Shown in pieces: positions 38,231 through 49,221 of a stretch of 64,000 bases of DNA. Source of the stretch: Neptunomonas japonica JAMM 1380 (GTDB lineage: Bacteria > Pseudomonadota > Gammaproteobacteria > Pseudomonadales > Balneatricaceae); NCBI RefSeq assembly GCF_016592555.1, contig NZ_AP014546.1, forward strand, positions 1,622,501-1,686,500, in the 5' to 3' direction. Below the pieces are notes generated by a model, which was given only the letters and a program-made list of their open reading frames with translations, was not told the DNA's origin and made no database searches. A program made the position numbers and the translations under genes. Position 1 is the stretch's first letter. Every line of letters starts with the position of its first letter.

Positions 38231-40840
38231 ATGAATACTGAATACCGCAAATCTTTACCAGGCACAGACCTTGATTACTTCGATACGCGTGCAGCTATTG
38301 AGGCGATCCAGCCTGGTTCTTATGCAAAACTACCTTATACATCTCGCGTGTTAGCTGAGCAGCTTGTGCGTCGTTGTGAGCCAGAAGCGCTGACCGACTC
38401 ATTGAAGCAGCTTATTGAATTTAAACGTGAGCTCGACTTTCCTTGGTACCCGGCGCGTGTTGTTTGTCATGATATTTTAGGTCAGACAGCCCTAGTAGAT
38501 TTAGCAGGCCTACGTGATGCTATCGCTGATCAGGGTGGAGACCCATCTAAGGTAAACCCTGTTGTACCTACGCAGCTGATCGTTGACCATTCTCTGGCTG
38601 TAGAAGCGCCAGGTTTTGATCCTGATGCCTTTGAAAAGAACCGTGCAATTGAAGATCGCCGTAACGATGATCGTTTTCACTTTATCGAGTGGTGTAAGAC
38701 GGCATTTGACAACGTTGATGTGATCCCTGCTGGTAACGGCATCATGCATCAGATTAACTTGGAAAAAATGTCTCCAGTTATCCAGGCGCGTGATGGTGTT
38801 GCTTTCCCAGATACGTGTGTCGGTACTGATTCACACACACCGCACGTTGATGCGCTAGGCGTTGTTGCGATTGGTGTCGGTGGTCTTGAAGCTGAAACGG
38901 TTATGCTCGGTTTGCCATCTATGATGCGCCTACCGGACATCATTGGTGTGAAACTTGTTGGTAAGCGTCAACCGGGTATTACTGCTACGGATATCGTTCT
39001 GGCGATCACTGAATTCTTGCGTAATGAGAAAGTGGTTTCTTCTTATCTAGAGTTCTTCGGTGAAGGTGCTAAAAACCTAACGATCGGTGACCGTGCAACT
39101 ATCTCTAACATGACGCCTGAGTTTGGCGCGTCTGCAGGTATGTTCTACATCGATGAGCAGACAATTGATTATCTAAAGTTGACGGGTCGTGAGCCTGAAC
39201 AAGTCGCCCTTGTAGAGCAATATGCCAAGTTAACAGGCCTATGGGCAGATGATTTAGAGAACGTTGAATATGAACGTGTTCTTGAGTTTGATCTATCCAC
39301 TGTTGTGCGCAATATGGCTGGCCCATCTAACCCGCATCGTCGTCTACCAACATCCGCGCTAAACGAGCGCGGTATCGCTGGCGACGAGATGTTGGCTGCA
39401 GCCAAGGCTGAAGAGTCTGAAGGTTTGATGCCTGATGGTGCGGTAATTATTGCAGCAATCACCTCGTGTACTAATACTTCAAATCCACGTAACGTAGTGG
39501 CTGCAGGTTTAGTCGCTAAGAAGGCCAATGAGTTAGGCCTTGAGCGTAAGCCTTGGGTTAAGTCGTCATTTGCACCAGGCTCTAAAGTTGCCAAGTTGTA
39601 TCTGGAAGAAGCGGGCTTGTTACCTGAGATGGAGCAGCTAGGTTTCGGTATTGTTGGTTATGCTTGTACTACGTGTAATGGCATGAGTGGCGCGTTGGAT
39701 CCTGCGATTCAGCAAGAGATCATTGATCGTGATCTTTACTCTACAGCAGTGCTTTCTGGTAACCGTAACTTTGACGGGCGTATCCACCCGTATGCTAAAC
39801 AAGCGTTCTTGGCATCGCCTCCGCTCGTTGTTGCTTATGCGATTGCTGGTACGATACGCTTTGATATCGAAAAAGATGTGTTAGGTAATGATAAAGACGG
39901 TAACCCAATCACGCTGAAGGATATTTGGCCTAGCGATGAAGAGATCGATGCGATCGTTGCTAAAGCTGTTAAACCTGAGCAATTTAGCCAAGTTTACATC
40001 CCAATGTTTGACTTAGGTGCAGTAGAAAAGTCTGAAAGCCCGTTGTACAACTGGCGTCCACAGACTACCTACATCCGTCGCCCTCCTTATTGGGAAGGTG
40101 CTTTGGCAGGTGAGCGTACGATGAAAGGTATGCGCCCATTGGCTGTGCTTGGCGATAACATCACAACGGATCACTTGTCTCCATCAAATGCAATTCAGGC
40201 GTCTAGTGCTGCCGGTGAATATTGCGCCAAAATGGGCTTGCCAGAAGAAGATTACAACTCTTACGCAACGCACCGTGGTGATCACCTAACGGCACAGCGT
40301 GCAACCTTTGCTAACCCTAAACTGCTAAACGAAATGTGCCTTGATGATAAAGGCGAAGTGAAGCAGGGTTCGCTTGCGCGTATTGAACCAGAAGGCCAAG
40401 AAAGCCGCATGTGGGAAGCGATTGAAACTTACATGGAGCGTAAGCAGCCGTTAATTATCGTTGCGGGTGCTGACTATGGTCAGGGCTCATCACGTGACTG
40501 GGCTGCGAAAGGTGTACGTCTTGCAGGTGTTGAAGCGATTATGGCTGAAGGTTTTGAGCGTATTCACCGTACGAACCTTGTTGGTATGGGTGTATTACCG
40601 CTTCAGTTTAAAGATGGCGAAACACGTAAAACATACGCGATTGATGGAACTGAAACCTTTGATGTAGAAGGTGATATTTCACCGCGTTCTAATCTTACTG
40701 TCATTATTAATCGTGCCAATGGCGAAACGCTTAAAGTACCTATGACGTGCCGTTTAGATACTGCTGCTGAAGTTAATGTTTATAACGCTGGTGGTGTATT
40801 GCAGCGTTTTGCTCAGGACTTCTTAGAAGCTAACGCTTAA
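38231..40840 (+). CDS. acnD: Fe/S-dependent 2-methylisocitrate dehydratase AcnD
   Basis: Aconitase-superfamily enzyme that dehydrates 2-methylcitrate to a 2-methylaconitate isomer, which PrpF then converts for hydration by aconitase. This replaces PrpD. The iron-sulfur cysteines are in AITSCTNTSNPRNV and YACTTCNGMSG. The N-terminal region has FPDTCVGTDSHTPHVDALG; the swivel domain has YGQGSSRDWAAKG. 869 residues matches AcnD rather than AcnA (about 890) or AcnB; adjacency to prpBC and prpF supports this. ATG at 38231 after CAATGGAGTTCAGGCGC. Confidence 0.95.
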   Translation: MNTEYRKSLPGTDLDYFDTRAAIEAIQPGSYAKLPYTSRVLAEQLVRRCEPEALTDSLKQLIEFKRELDFPWYPARVVCHDILGQTALVDLAGLRDAIADQGGDPSKVNPVVPTQLIVDHSLAVEAPGFDPDAFEKNRAIEDRRNDDRFHFIEWCKTAFDNVDVIPAGNGIMHQINLEKMSPVIQARDGVAFPDTCVGTDSHTPHVDALGVVAIGVGGLEAETVMLGLPSMMRLPDIIGVKLVGKRQPGITATDIVLAITEFLRNEKVVSSYLEFFGEGAKNLTIGDRATISNMTPEFGASAGMFYIDEQTIDYLKLTGREPEQVALVEQYAKLTGLWADDLENVEYERVLEFDLSTVVRNMAGPSNPHRRLPTSALNERGIAGDEMLAAAKAEESEGLMPDGAVIIAAITSCTNTSNPRNVVAAGLVAKKANELGLERKPWVKSSFAPGSKVAKLYLEEAGLLPEMEQLGFGIVGYACTTCNGMSGALDPAIQQEIIDRDLYSTAVLSGNRNFDGRIHPYAKQAFLASPPLVVAYAIAGTIRFDIEKDVLGNDKDGNPITLKDIWPSDEEIDAIVAKAVKPEQFSQVYIPMFDLGAVEKSESPLYNWRPQTTYIRRPPYWEGALAGERTMKGMRPLAVLGDNITTDHLSPSNAIQASSAAGEYCAKMGLPEEDYNSYATHRGDHLTAQRATFANPKLLNEMCLDDKGEVKQGSLARIEPEGQESRMWEAIETYMERKQPLIIVAGADYGQGSSRDWAAKGVRLAGVEAIMAEGFERIHRTNLVGMGVLPLQFKDGETRKTYAIDGTETFDVEGDISPRSNLTVIINRANGETLKVPMTCRLDTAAEVNVYNAGGVLQRFAQDFLEANA

Positions 40841-40884
40841 GCATACATATGATCGGTATGTACTGTTATACCTATACAGTTCGT

Positions 40885-41037
40885 GGCTATTGCTGCGAAC
40901 TCTATGAAGGGCAGCGCATATCGGTCTACTTAAGTAAGGCTATTTCAAATAACCGTGAGAAAATTTTTAATCACCTCTGCTGAATAGGTTGGCGGCAATA
41001 GCCGTTAGGCCGTAGCTGACGTTATTAAAATTTTTCT
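40885..41037 (+). other. Structured spacer between acnD and prpF
   Basis: Two inverted repeats interleave. GGCTATTGC (40885-40893) pairs perfectly with GCAATAGCC (40995-41003). AGAAAATTTTTAAT (40958-40971) pairs with ATTAAAATTTTTCT (41024-41037), one mismatch in 14. The crossing order is that of a pseudoknot. No reading frame is evident in the 250-base gap. An RNA regulatory element is possible but not shown. Confidence 0.4.
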
Positions 41038-41090
41038 GAACCGTAGTGTTGAGTGATTATCAGCACCCGATAAGATAGGATAATTATACT

Positions 41091-42269
41091 ATGTCGCAAG
41101 TACCTCAGATCAAAATTCCTGCTACTTACATACGCGGTGGAACCAGTAAAGGCGTCTTTTTTCGTCGCCAAGACCTTCCAGAAAGTGCACAAGTAGCCGG
41201 TGCTGCTCGCGATAATATTCTTATGCGCGTCATAGGTAGCCCAGATCCATACGGCAAGCAAACCGATGGTATGGGTGGTGCTACCTCAAGTACAAGTAAA
41301 ACCGTTATTTTGGATAAGAGCAGCCAGCCCGACCATGATGTTGATTATCTATTTGGTCAAGTTGCAATCGATAGAGCTTTTGTGGACTGGAGTGGTAACT
41401 GCGGTAACCTCACAGCAGCTGTTGGTGCTTTTGCTATCAGTGGTGGTTTGGTTGATGCAGGCCGTATTCCTCAGAATGGTGTATGTGTCGTTCGAATCTG
41501 GCAGGCCAATATTAAGAAAACAATTATTGCTCATGTGCCTATTACTAACGGAGAAGTCCAAGAGACAGGTGACTTTGAGTTAGACGGTGTGACTTTCCCT
41601 GCAGCTGAGGTCCAAGTTGAGTTTATGGACCCCGCCGATGGTGCTGGTGCTATGTTTCCTACAGGTAACCTCGTTGATGATCTTGATGTTCCTGGCGTCG
41701 GTACGTTCAAAGCAACAATGATTAATGCAGGTATCCCTACTATTTTCCTTAACGCTGAAGAAATTGGCTACAATGGAACTGAGCTTCAAGAAGCGATTAA
41801 TGGAGACTCTGTTGCGCTAGAGCGTTTTGAAACTATCCGAGCATACGGTGCAGTTCGTATGGGGCTTATTAAGGATATTTCAGAAGCTGTAGCTCGCCAG
41901 CATACGCCAAAAGTTGCTTTTTGCGCACCGGCTCAAAACTATGTTTCTTCTAGTGGTAAGCAAGTAACCACGGATGATATTGATGTGGCTGTGCGTGCGC
42001 TTTCTATGGGTAAGTTGCACCATGCGATGATGGGAACCGCAGCGGTTGCTATCGGTACCGCTGCTGCTATTCCTGGAACCCTGGTGAATATGGCTGCAGG
42101 TGGTGGCGAGCGTAATGCGGTTACCTTTGGTCACCCATCGGGTACTCTAAAAGTAGGGGCTGAAGCCGCACAAGTTGATGGTGAATGGACGGCTACTAAA
42201 GCTATTATGAGCCGAAGTGCTCGTGTGTTAATGGAAGGCTGGGTGCGTATTCCTGGAGATTCCTTCTAA
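41091..42269 (+). CDS. prpF: 2-methylaconitate cis-trans isomerase PrpF
   Basis: Cofactor-independent isomerase of the diaminopimelate-epimerase fold that converts the AcnD product to cis-2-methylaconitate. Family motifs: PATYIRGGTSKGVFF near the N-terminus, DGMGGATSSTSKTVIL, then WSGNCGNLTAAVGAFAI carrying a catalytic cysteine. 392 residues. Last gene of the propionate region, closed by a strong terminator. Separated from acnD by an unusually long, structured spacer. Confidence 0.96.
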   Translation: MSQVPQIKIPATYIRGGTSKGVFFRRQDLPESAQVAGAARDNILMRVIGSPDPYGKQTDGMGGATSSTSKTVILDKSSQPDHDVDYLFGQVAIDRAFVDWSGNCGNLTAAVGAFAISGGLVDAGRIPQNGVCVVRIWQANIKKTIIAHVPITNGEVQETGDFELDGVTFPAAEVQVEFMDPADGAGAMFPTGNLVDDLDVPGVGTFKATMINAGIPTIFLNAEEIGYNGTELQEAINGDSVALERFETIRAYGAVRMGLIKDISEAVARQHTPKVAFCAPAQNYVSSSGKQVTTDDIDVAVRALSMGKLHHAMMGTAAVAIGTAAAIPGTLVNMAAGGGERNAVTFGHPSGTLKVGAEAAQVDGEWTATKAIMSRSARVLMEGWVRIPGDSF

Positions 42270-42409
42270 GCGTTGTTTGTACCTAGAGATGCATATACTC
42301 TACGGCGCGTTTTAATGTATGTGAAGTTATATGTGATGATTTACCGTTTGAAGTAGGGATGTGGTAGATCTGACTGCCTATCAGGAAGGGTCTGCTTCTG
42401 CTTCTTTGA

Positions 42410-42438
42410 CCCCGTATGGTTTCCATACGGGGCTTTTT
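42410..42438 (+). terminator. Rho-independent terminator after prpF
   Basis: CCCCGTATGG pairs perfectly with CCATACGGGG around TTT, followed by CTTTTTT. It lies between the convergent ends of prpF and the antiporter gene. Confidence 0.92.
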
Positions 42439-42444
42439 TATGGA

Positions 42445-44079
42445 TCAAGGTTTAGCTTTACTTACCCTTGAAGGTCCAGGCAAAAGCTTGGTGATAGCTT
42501 CTCTATCGGTAGGCTGCTCTCCAATGAGCATTAAGCTCTCCTCAGCAAAGCCGATACCGGCTTCAGTATAGAAGTTGAAAACGTTATTAATGCCCGCTTT
42601 AATGAGTTGCTCGCGCTCATCTTGATAGCGTGCTATTGCTGCGATTTGCCCTTTATAATGGGCGTTACGTAACTGGATAGTGATATTGCGGTCATCTTCA
42701 ATAGAAGGCAAAGCCAATAACACGAGCTTAATAGCTGATGTGTCAAAACTTTCCCATAGGTCAGCATCTTCACCATCACCAAAGAAAACGTTCATTCCAC
42801 GTAGTTGATACTCTTTGACACGATTGCGGTCGGCATCCATGCCTACTACGCGTTGATCGACCATATTCTGCAAGGCTTTAAATGCACTTTTACCTACACG
42901 CCCTAAACCTATCACTAGAATTTCTGCGTTTGGAGGTTGGATGAAAAGGTCTTCTTGTAAGCGGGTTTTGCTTTCATAGCGCTTAATTGTTTCTTTGTAT
43001 AATCGGTAAATCTGATGAGCATGACGATAAAACAGACTGGTTAGGATAAATGATAGAGAGACCGCTAGTGCAAGAATAACGAGCCACTCTTTATTTAACC
43101 ATCCTGATTCAACACTGAGGGCTGCTACTATGAGGCCAAATTCACTAAAGTTGCTCAATGCCAATGCCGATAAAAATGAAGTGCGACCGCGTAATTGCAG
43201 GCGAGAGAAGATAAAGAAAAACATAAGAAACTTTATCAGGATTAAACTCGAAATAAGTGCCGCCATGCCAAGCATTGACCAGTTTGGTAGTGCCGTGAAG
43301 CCAATCGAAAGAAAGAAACCAATTAAAAAGAGATCTTTGAAGCTTAGTAATGACTTTGTGAGCTCGCTGGCTTTAGGGTGGTGACTTAATAAAACACCGA
43401 ATAATAGGGCGCCCAAGTCACCTTTCACACCGACTAGTGTGAATAGCTCATACCCACCAAGTGCGAGAAAGAAGCCTGTTAGGGGAAGCATTTCTCCATG
43501 GCCGGCTCTATTGAGTAATGCATCCAAGAAAGGGCGAATGAATACCAAGCCAAACAAGCCAAAAGCCCAAATTGAAGGGACTTTTCCTGTAGCGAAAACC
43601 AAGAATATTACGGCTGCTATATCTTGCATAACGAGTACGCCGATAGCGATTTGACCATGCCTCGTTTTCATTTCTCCGCTTTCTTCTAAAAGCTTAATAA
43701 TGCAAACAGTGCTACTGAAGCTTAAAGCAAAACCGAGTATTGCCGCTGTTTGTAGATCCATATTTGAAAAATATGGAAATGAGATAATGGCGAGCAGCAG
43801 AGAGGAGGAAGTAAATAGCAGTGTCCAAATACCCATGTGGGAGAGTGTGCTGGCCCATATTTCTCGTTTTAATAAATCAGATACATGCAGTTTAAGACCT
43901 ATGGTAAAAAGCATCAGTGTAATGCCCAGGTCGGCGAGGGTCTTAAGCGAATCGGTAGGCTCAACGCCTATAAAATGCAGTACGAAGCCGGCAAATAGGA
44001 AGCCAATAAGGGGAGGGAGGGAGATTACTTTAACCGTCAAACCGCAAACAAAAGCAAATAAAATCCAGATAAAATCCAT
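42445..44079 (-). CDS. Kef-type cation:proton antiporter (CPA2) with RCK domain
   Basis: Membrane antiporter of the monovalent cation:proton antiporter-2 family, 544 residues. The first 370 or so residues hold about 11-13 hydrophobic segments (for example ILFAFVCGLTVKVISLP and TAAILGFALSFSSTVCIIKL). The C-terminal part is a TrkA-N/RCK nucleotide-binding domain with VIGLGRVGKSAFKAL and VVGMDADRNRVKEY. Probably moves K+ or Na+ against H+ under nucleotide control; exact ion unknown. Closest in layout to YbaL/KefB-type proteins. No KefF/KefG-like ancillary gene is adjacent. Divergent from ftsY. Confidence 0.88.
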   Translation of the reverse strand: MDFIWILFAFVCGLTVKVISLPPLIGFLFAGFVLHFIGVEPTDSLKTLADLGITLMLFTIGLKLHVSDLLKREIWASTLSHMGIWTLLFTSSSLLLAIISFPYFSNMDLQTAAILGFALSFSSTVCIIKLLEESGEMKTRHGQIAIGVLVMQDIAAVIFLVFATGKVPSIWAFGLFGLVFIRPFLDALLNRAGHGEMLPLTGFFLALGGYELFTLVGVKGDLGALLFGVLLSHHPKASELTKSLLSFKDLFLIGFFLSIGFTALPNWSMLGMAALISSLILIKFLMFFFIFSRLQLRGRTSFLSALALSNFSEFGLIVAALSVESGWLNKEWLVILALAVSLSFILTSLFYRHAHQIYRLYKETIKRYESKTRLQEDLFIQPPNAEILVIGLGRVGKSAFKALQNMVDQRVVGMDADRNRVKEYQLRGMNVFFGDGEDADLWESFDTSAIKLVLLALPSIEDDRNITIQLRNAHYKGQIAAIARYQDEREQLIKAGINNVFNFYTEAGIGFAEESLMLIGEQPTDREAITKLLPGPSRVSKAKP

Positions 44080-44223
44080 AGTTCCCTACATTTTTTGATC
44101 AATGGGTTTGTGGAGCGCCGCACTATGATAAGATATTCCTTTTTAAATCATAGTCGTAACTGCCATATTATTATTGCATTTTTTCACTAGTTTTTGGCAT
44201 ATCCAGTGTTTTGAGGAACAAGC

Positions 44224-45468
<1,245 letters not shown>

Positions 45469-45581
45469 GCAGAGGCTTTTCCTGTAGGGTCGCTCATTAT
45501 TAAACTATGACTAACGGTATTGGTATTTATATAGTTGTACTGTATATTTATCCATGTTTTTAACTGGATGAGAAAATAGCT

Positions 45582-46211
45582 TTGATAGGGCGACTCAAGG
45601 GTGAAATACTCGAAAAGCAACCACCACAACTGCTCGTTGATGTGCAGGGCGTTGGTTACGAAGTAGAAGCTTCGATGAATACTTTTTTCCGTTTACCGGA
45701 AATGGGGCATCAGGTTGTGCTTTATACGCATTTTGTTGTGCGAGAAGATGCACAGCTGCTGTATGGGTTTATTGATAAACAAGAGCGTAGTTTGTTTCGC
45801 TCTTTAATAAAGGCGAATGGTGTTGGGCCAAAAATGGCGATCTCTATTCTTTCAGGGATGACGACACAAGAATTTATAGGTTGCCTACAGCGTGAAGACG
45901 CTGCCGCGCTAACGCGTATCCCTGGCGTAGGTAAGAAAACTGCCGAACGCCTAATTGTAGAGTTAAAAGATAAACTTCAAAACCTTCAGCAAACTGAGCC
46001 TGCGGACTTTCAGCTTACGGGTAGTGATTTGCCTGATATGGCACAGCATATGGCAGGTTACAGAGAGGAGGCTGAAAGTGCTTTAGTTTCTCTGGGGTAT
46101 AAGCCTGTACAAGCAACGAAAGCCGTTGCGCAAGCTGAGCAGAAGTTGGGGGCCGATGTTAGCAGTGAAGAGCTTATTCGTTTGGCGCTTAAGTCGATGA
46201 TATCAGGCTAG
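45582..46211 (+). CDS. ruvA: Holliday junction branch migration protein RuvA
   Basis: Tetrameric junction-binding subunit that loads RuvB. N-terminal OB domain begins MIGRLKGEILEKQPPQLLV; helix-hairpin-helix motifs are at LIKANGVGPKMAISIL and LTRIPGVGKKTAERLI; the C-terminal domain that contacts RuvB covers the last 50 residues (ALVSLGYKPVQATKAV). 209 residues. The start is TTG at 45582, matching the conserved MIGR start. ruvC, which usually precedes ruvA, is absent; ftsY is upstream instead. Confidence 0.97.
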   Translation: MIGRLKGEILEKQPPQLLVDVQGVGYEVEASMNTFFRLPEMGHQVVLYTHFVVREDAQLLYGFIDKQERSLFRSLIKANGVGPKMAISILSGMTTQEFIGCLQREDAAALTRIPGVGKKTAERLIVELKDKLQNLQQTEPADFQLTGSDLPDMAQHMAGYREEAESALVSLGYKPVQATKAVAQAEQKLGADVSSEELIRLALKSMISG

Positions 46212-46290
46212 TATTCTTAGTTTTATTAGATGAGTAATAGTTAATTGATATGTACTGTTCTTTATTTGTCCTACCTATGAGGCATTTGTA

Positions 46291-47304
46291 GTGATCGAAG
46301 CAGATCGTTTTATCTCCGCGGTAAGTGCTCCGGTTGAAGAGCAGCATGATCGAGCAATCCGCCCTAAAACGTTAGCTGACTACACAGGGCAGCCCGTTGT
46401 AAAAGAGCAGATGGAGATTTTTATCCATGCAGCCAGGCAGCGTGAAGAGGCTCTTGATCATACCCTGATCTTTGGCCCACCAGGGCTCGGTAAAACAACT
46501 CTAGCGAATATCATTGCGCATGAAATGGGCGGCGATATTAAAACGACTTCTGGCCCTATTATTGAGAAAGCCGGTGATTTGGCTGCTTTACTTACAAATC
46601 TTGAAGCAGGCGATATTCTTTTTATTGATGAGATTCATCGCCTTAGTTCCAATGTTGAAGAGATTCTCTACCCTGCAATGGAAGATTACCAGTTAGATAT
46701 CATGATTGGTGAAGGCCCGTCTGCACGATCGATTAAGCTGGATTTACCTCCGTTCACGTTAGTCGGAGCGACTACTCGAGCAGGTTCTTTAACCTCTCCA
46801 CTACGGGATCGCTTTGGTATTGTGCAACGTTTAGAATTTTATAATATTGAAGACTTGACGCAAATTATTCTTCGTTCTGCGCAATTGTCCGGATCAAAAA
46901 TTGATGAGCAAGGCGCTAAAGAAGTTGCCAAGCGTAGTAGGGGAACCCCGCGTATTGCTAACCGTTTGCTTCGTCGTGCCCGCGATTATGCTGAAGTAAA
47001 AGGTGATGGGGTTATTACAGAGGATGTGGCTAACCTTGCACTAAACATGTTGAGTGTTGATGAACGTGGTTTTGATCATATGGACCGGCGTTTGTTGTTG
47101 GTGATGATTGAAAAATTTGCTGGTGGTCCTGTTGGAATTGATAGTCTAGCGGCGGCGATTAGTGAGGAGCGAGATACGATCGAAGATGTACTTGAGCCTT
47201 ATCTTATTCAGCAAGGTTACATCATGAGAACATCACGAGGACGTGTGGTCACTGATCATGCCTATTTACACTTTGGTATTGATAAGCCTGACGAAGATCA
47301 ATAA
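46291..47304 (+). CDS. ruvB: Holliday junction ATP-dependent DNA helicase RuvB
   Basis: AAA+ motor for branch migration. [18 protein letters not shown] near the N-terminus, Walker [12 protein letters not shown], Walker [10 protein letters not shown], sensor [18 protein letters not shown], and the C-terminal winged helix with [15 protein letters not shown]. 337 residues. GTG at 46291 with TGAGGC upstream. Pairs with ruvA 79 bases upstream. Confidence 0.98.
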   Translation: MIEADRFISAVSAPVEEQHDRAIRPKTLADYTGQPVVKEQMEIFIHAARQREEALDHTLIFGPPGLGKTTLANIIAHEMGGDIKTTSGPIIEKAGDLAALLTNLEAGDILFIDEIHRLSSNVEEILYPAMEDYQLDIMIGEGPSARSIKLDLPPFTLVGATTRAGSLTSPLRDRFGIVQRLEFYNIEDLTQIILRSAQLSGSKIDEQGAKEVAKRSRGTPRIANRLLRRARDYAEVKGDGVITEDVANLALNMLSVDERGFDHMDRRLLLVMIEKFAGGPVGIDSLAAAISEERDTIEDVLEPYLIQQGYIMRTSRGRVVTDHAYLHFGIDKPDEDQ

Positions 47305-47403
47305 CCCTTACAAAAAGAGTGTGTTTTACTCTCTCTATAATTAGATAAGTGTATAAGCAGTGTTTATCACTGTGTTAGCACTCACATTTAGAGAGTAAGA
47401 GTT

Positions 47404-47802
47404 ATGACTTCCCCATTAAACTCCTTTCAAGTCGATGCGATTAAATCTGAACTGCTAACGCTATTGAAACACCTGCGAGAAGATGTTGGTCATGAATTAC
47501 AGGACCAGGAAGGGGAAAGAGTGCATGAGGCGATGAAAGAAGCCCATGACAGAGGGGATGAAGCCTCAGCAGAATTGGACGCTACTATTAATATTACCAA
47601 CATGTCTCGCCACCTTGGAGAAATCAAAGAGTGTCAGGATGCTCTGCAGCGTTTAATGAATGGTAGTTATGGGTTATGCCTAGGTTGTGGAGAAGAGATA
47701 GAATTAAATCGTTTAAAAGCGAATCCTGTATCGGCTCGGTGCTTGTCTTGCCAGTCAAAAGAAGAGCGTGTTCATCGTGAAGGGCACCGTGCTTCATTGT
47801 AA
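47404..47802 (+). CDS. DksA/TraR-family zinc finger protein
   Basis: A 132-residue protein of the DksA/TraR family that may bind RNA polymerase in its secondary channel. A helical coiled coil (about 1-85) is followed by a four-cysteine zinc finger, CLGCGEEI and CLSCQSKEE, with EIELNRLKANPVSARC between. The coiled-coil tip has DRGDEAS, which fits the DxxDxA motif that DksA needs for activity. Shorter than DksA (151). It lies where ybgC often sits between ruvB and tolQ. Not enough to call it DksA itself; it could be a DksA2-like or other paralogue. Confidence 0.85.
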   Translation: MTSPLNSFQVDAIKSELLTLLKHLREDVGHELQDQEGERVHEAMKEAHDRGDEASAELDATINITNMSRHLGEIKECQDALQRLMNGSYGLCLGCGEEIELNRLKANPVSARCLSCQSKEERVHREGHRASL

Positions 47803-48103
47803 GCGCGAATGGCTGTATGTGTGATGCTTTTTGAGGCAATAGCGTAATTAAAGAAAATACCTCCATCATTTTGAATGCTCTTCTTGTATAAATCTGCGTG
47901 CCTGCTATTGTTGCGTTTTTGCGATAAATACCGATGTTGTTGTATTAATATACATCTGTTGGGTTGTTAGGGTGAACTTTTCAAACGTGCCGCTATCAGA
48001 GCATGGACAAGTTCCCATCAGGCTTTGTTTTGAACATTCAATTATCATTTATTATTCCTATTAATCGACTAAGGATTATTAGGCTTGTCTCGGAGAATAT
48101 GTA
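47803..48103. other. Non-coding gap before tolQ
   Basis: About 300 AT-rich bases with no frame I can support and no RNA gene. It must contain the tol promoter, since tolQ begins a tightly packed cluster, but no convincing -35/-10 pair was singled out. CGGAGA lies just before the tolQ GTG. Confidence 0.6.
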
Positions 48104-48784
48104 GTGGGCGAACAGTTGTCGATCTGGAGTCTTGTTGTTAATGCCAGCACAGTAGTGCAGGTAGTTATGGCTATTCTAGTCCTTGCCTCTTTTATATCTT
48201 GGGTGATGATTTTTCAGCGTTTTGCCGTCATTCGTAAAACGACTTCAGCGCTACGTAGTTTTGAAGACCGCTTTTGGTCTGGTATAGATTTAGGGCAACT
48301 CTATCGAGAGATAACGGATTCAGGCACTAAAATCAGTGGTGCAGAAACTATTTTTTGTGCGGGCATTAAAGAATACACAAGAATGACACAGCAAAAGAAT
48401 TATGATCCGGATGCTGTGATGGACGGTGTTCAACGGAGTATGCGTGTTGCCTTAGCGCGAGAAGAGGAAAAGCTAGATCAAAACTTACCTTTTTTGGCTA
48501 CAGTCGGCTCCACGAGTCCATACATTGGCCTATTTGGTACGGTTTGGGGCATTATGAATTCCTTTCGTGGTCTTGCTAACGTGCATCAAGCAACGCTTGC
48601 CTCGGTAGCGCCAGGTATATCAGAAGCCCTTGTAGCAACCGCGATTGGTTTATTTGCGGCGATACCCGCCGTTATTGCTTATAACCGCTTCTCGGCTAAA
48701 TCAGAATGGTTAATGAATAACTACGAAAACTTTGCAGATGAGTTTTCTAGTATTTTACACCGTCGTATTCATTCGCCTATTTAA
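48104..48784 (+). CDS. tolQ: Tol-Pal system protein TolQ
   Basis: Inner-membrane proton-channel component of the Tol-Pal system (MotA/ExbB family), which energises TolA to maintain outer-membrane constriction at division. Three membrane spans: about residues 14-38, 130-150 and 165-190. ATVGSTSPYIGLFGTVWGIM and PGISEALVATAIGLFAAIPA are the conserved channel helices. 226 residues. GTG at 48104 after CGGAGA. First gene of tolQRAB-pal-cpoB. Confidence 0.97.
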   Translation: MGEQLSIWSLVVNASTVVQVVMAILVLASFISWVMIFQRFAVIRKTTSALRSFEDRFWSGIDLGQLYREITDSGTKISGAETIFCAGIKEYTRMTQQKNYDPDAVMDGVQRSMRVALAREEEKLDQNLPFLATVGSTSPYIGLFGTVWGIMNSFRGLANVHQATLASVAPGISEALVATAIGLFAAIPAVIAYNRFSAKSEWLMNNYENFADEFSSILHRRIHSPI

Positions 48785-48796
48785 TGGTTCAATACG

Positions 48797-49213
48797 ATGA
48801 TTAGACGGAACAAGAATAAGCGAAAGCTCAATGCCGACATCAATGTGGTTCCTTATATTGATGTCATGATGGTGCTGTTAGTGATTTTTATGGTGACAGC
48901 GCCGATGTTAACGCAAGGTGTCAGTGTTGAGCTCCCTCAAGCAACAGCTGAACCTGTTGATGCTCAGGATCAAGAACCTGTCATTGTTACTGTTGATAAA
49001 GAGGGCCTGTATTATATTAATATTGGCGGCTCTGAAACCGAAGCCATCAGTAGCGAAGAAGTATCGTCACGTGTTCAAAAAATTATGAGTGTTAATCCAA
49101 AACAGCTGTTGCTGGTTCGGGGAGACAAAAATGTCTACTACGATAAGGTCGTGACCTTGATGTCCCTGATGCAGCAATCAGGTGCGAGTAGTGTTGGCTT
49201 GGTCACTGAGTAG
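48797..49213 (+). CDS. tolR: Tol-Pal system protein TolR
   Basis: Partner of TolQ with one N-terminal membrane helix (about 19-38) bearing the proton-conducting aspartate in NVVPYIDVMMVLLVIFMV. A periplasmic ExbD/TolR domain makes up the rest. 138 residues. The N-terminus is basic (RRNKNKRKLNAD). Twelve bases after tolQ. Confidence 0.97.
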   Translation: MIRRNKNKRKLNADINVVPYIDVMMVLLVIFMVTAPMLTQGVSVELPQATAEPVDAQDQEPVIVTVDKEGLYYINIGGSETEAISSEEVSSRVQKIMSVNPKQLLLVRGDKNVYYDKVVTLMSLMQQSGASSVGLVTE

Positions 49214-49221
49214 ATTATCGC

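Noticed and set aside
45469-45581. ruvC or a remnant between ftsY and ruvA
   Set aside because: The gap is only 113 bases and shows no coding likeness.
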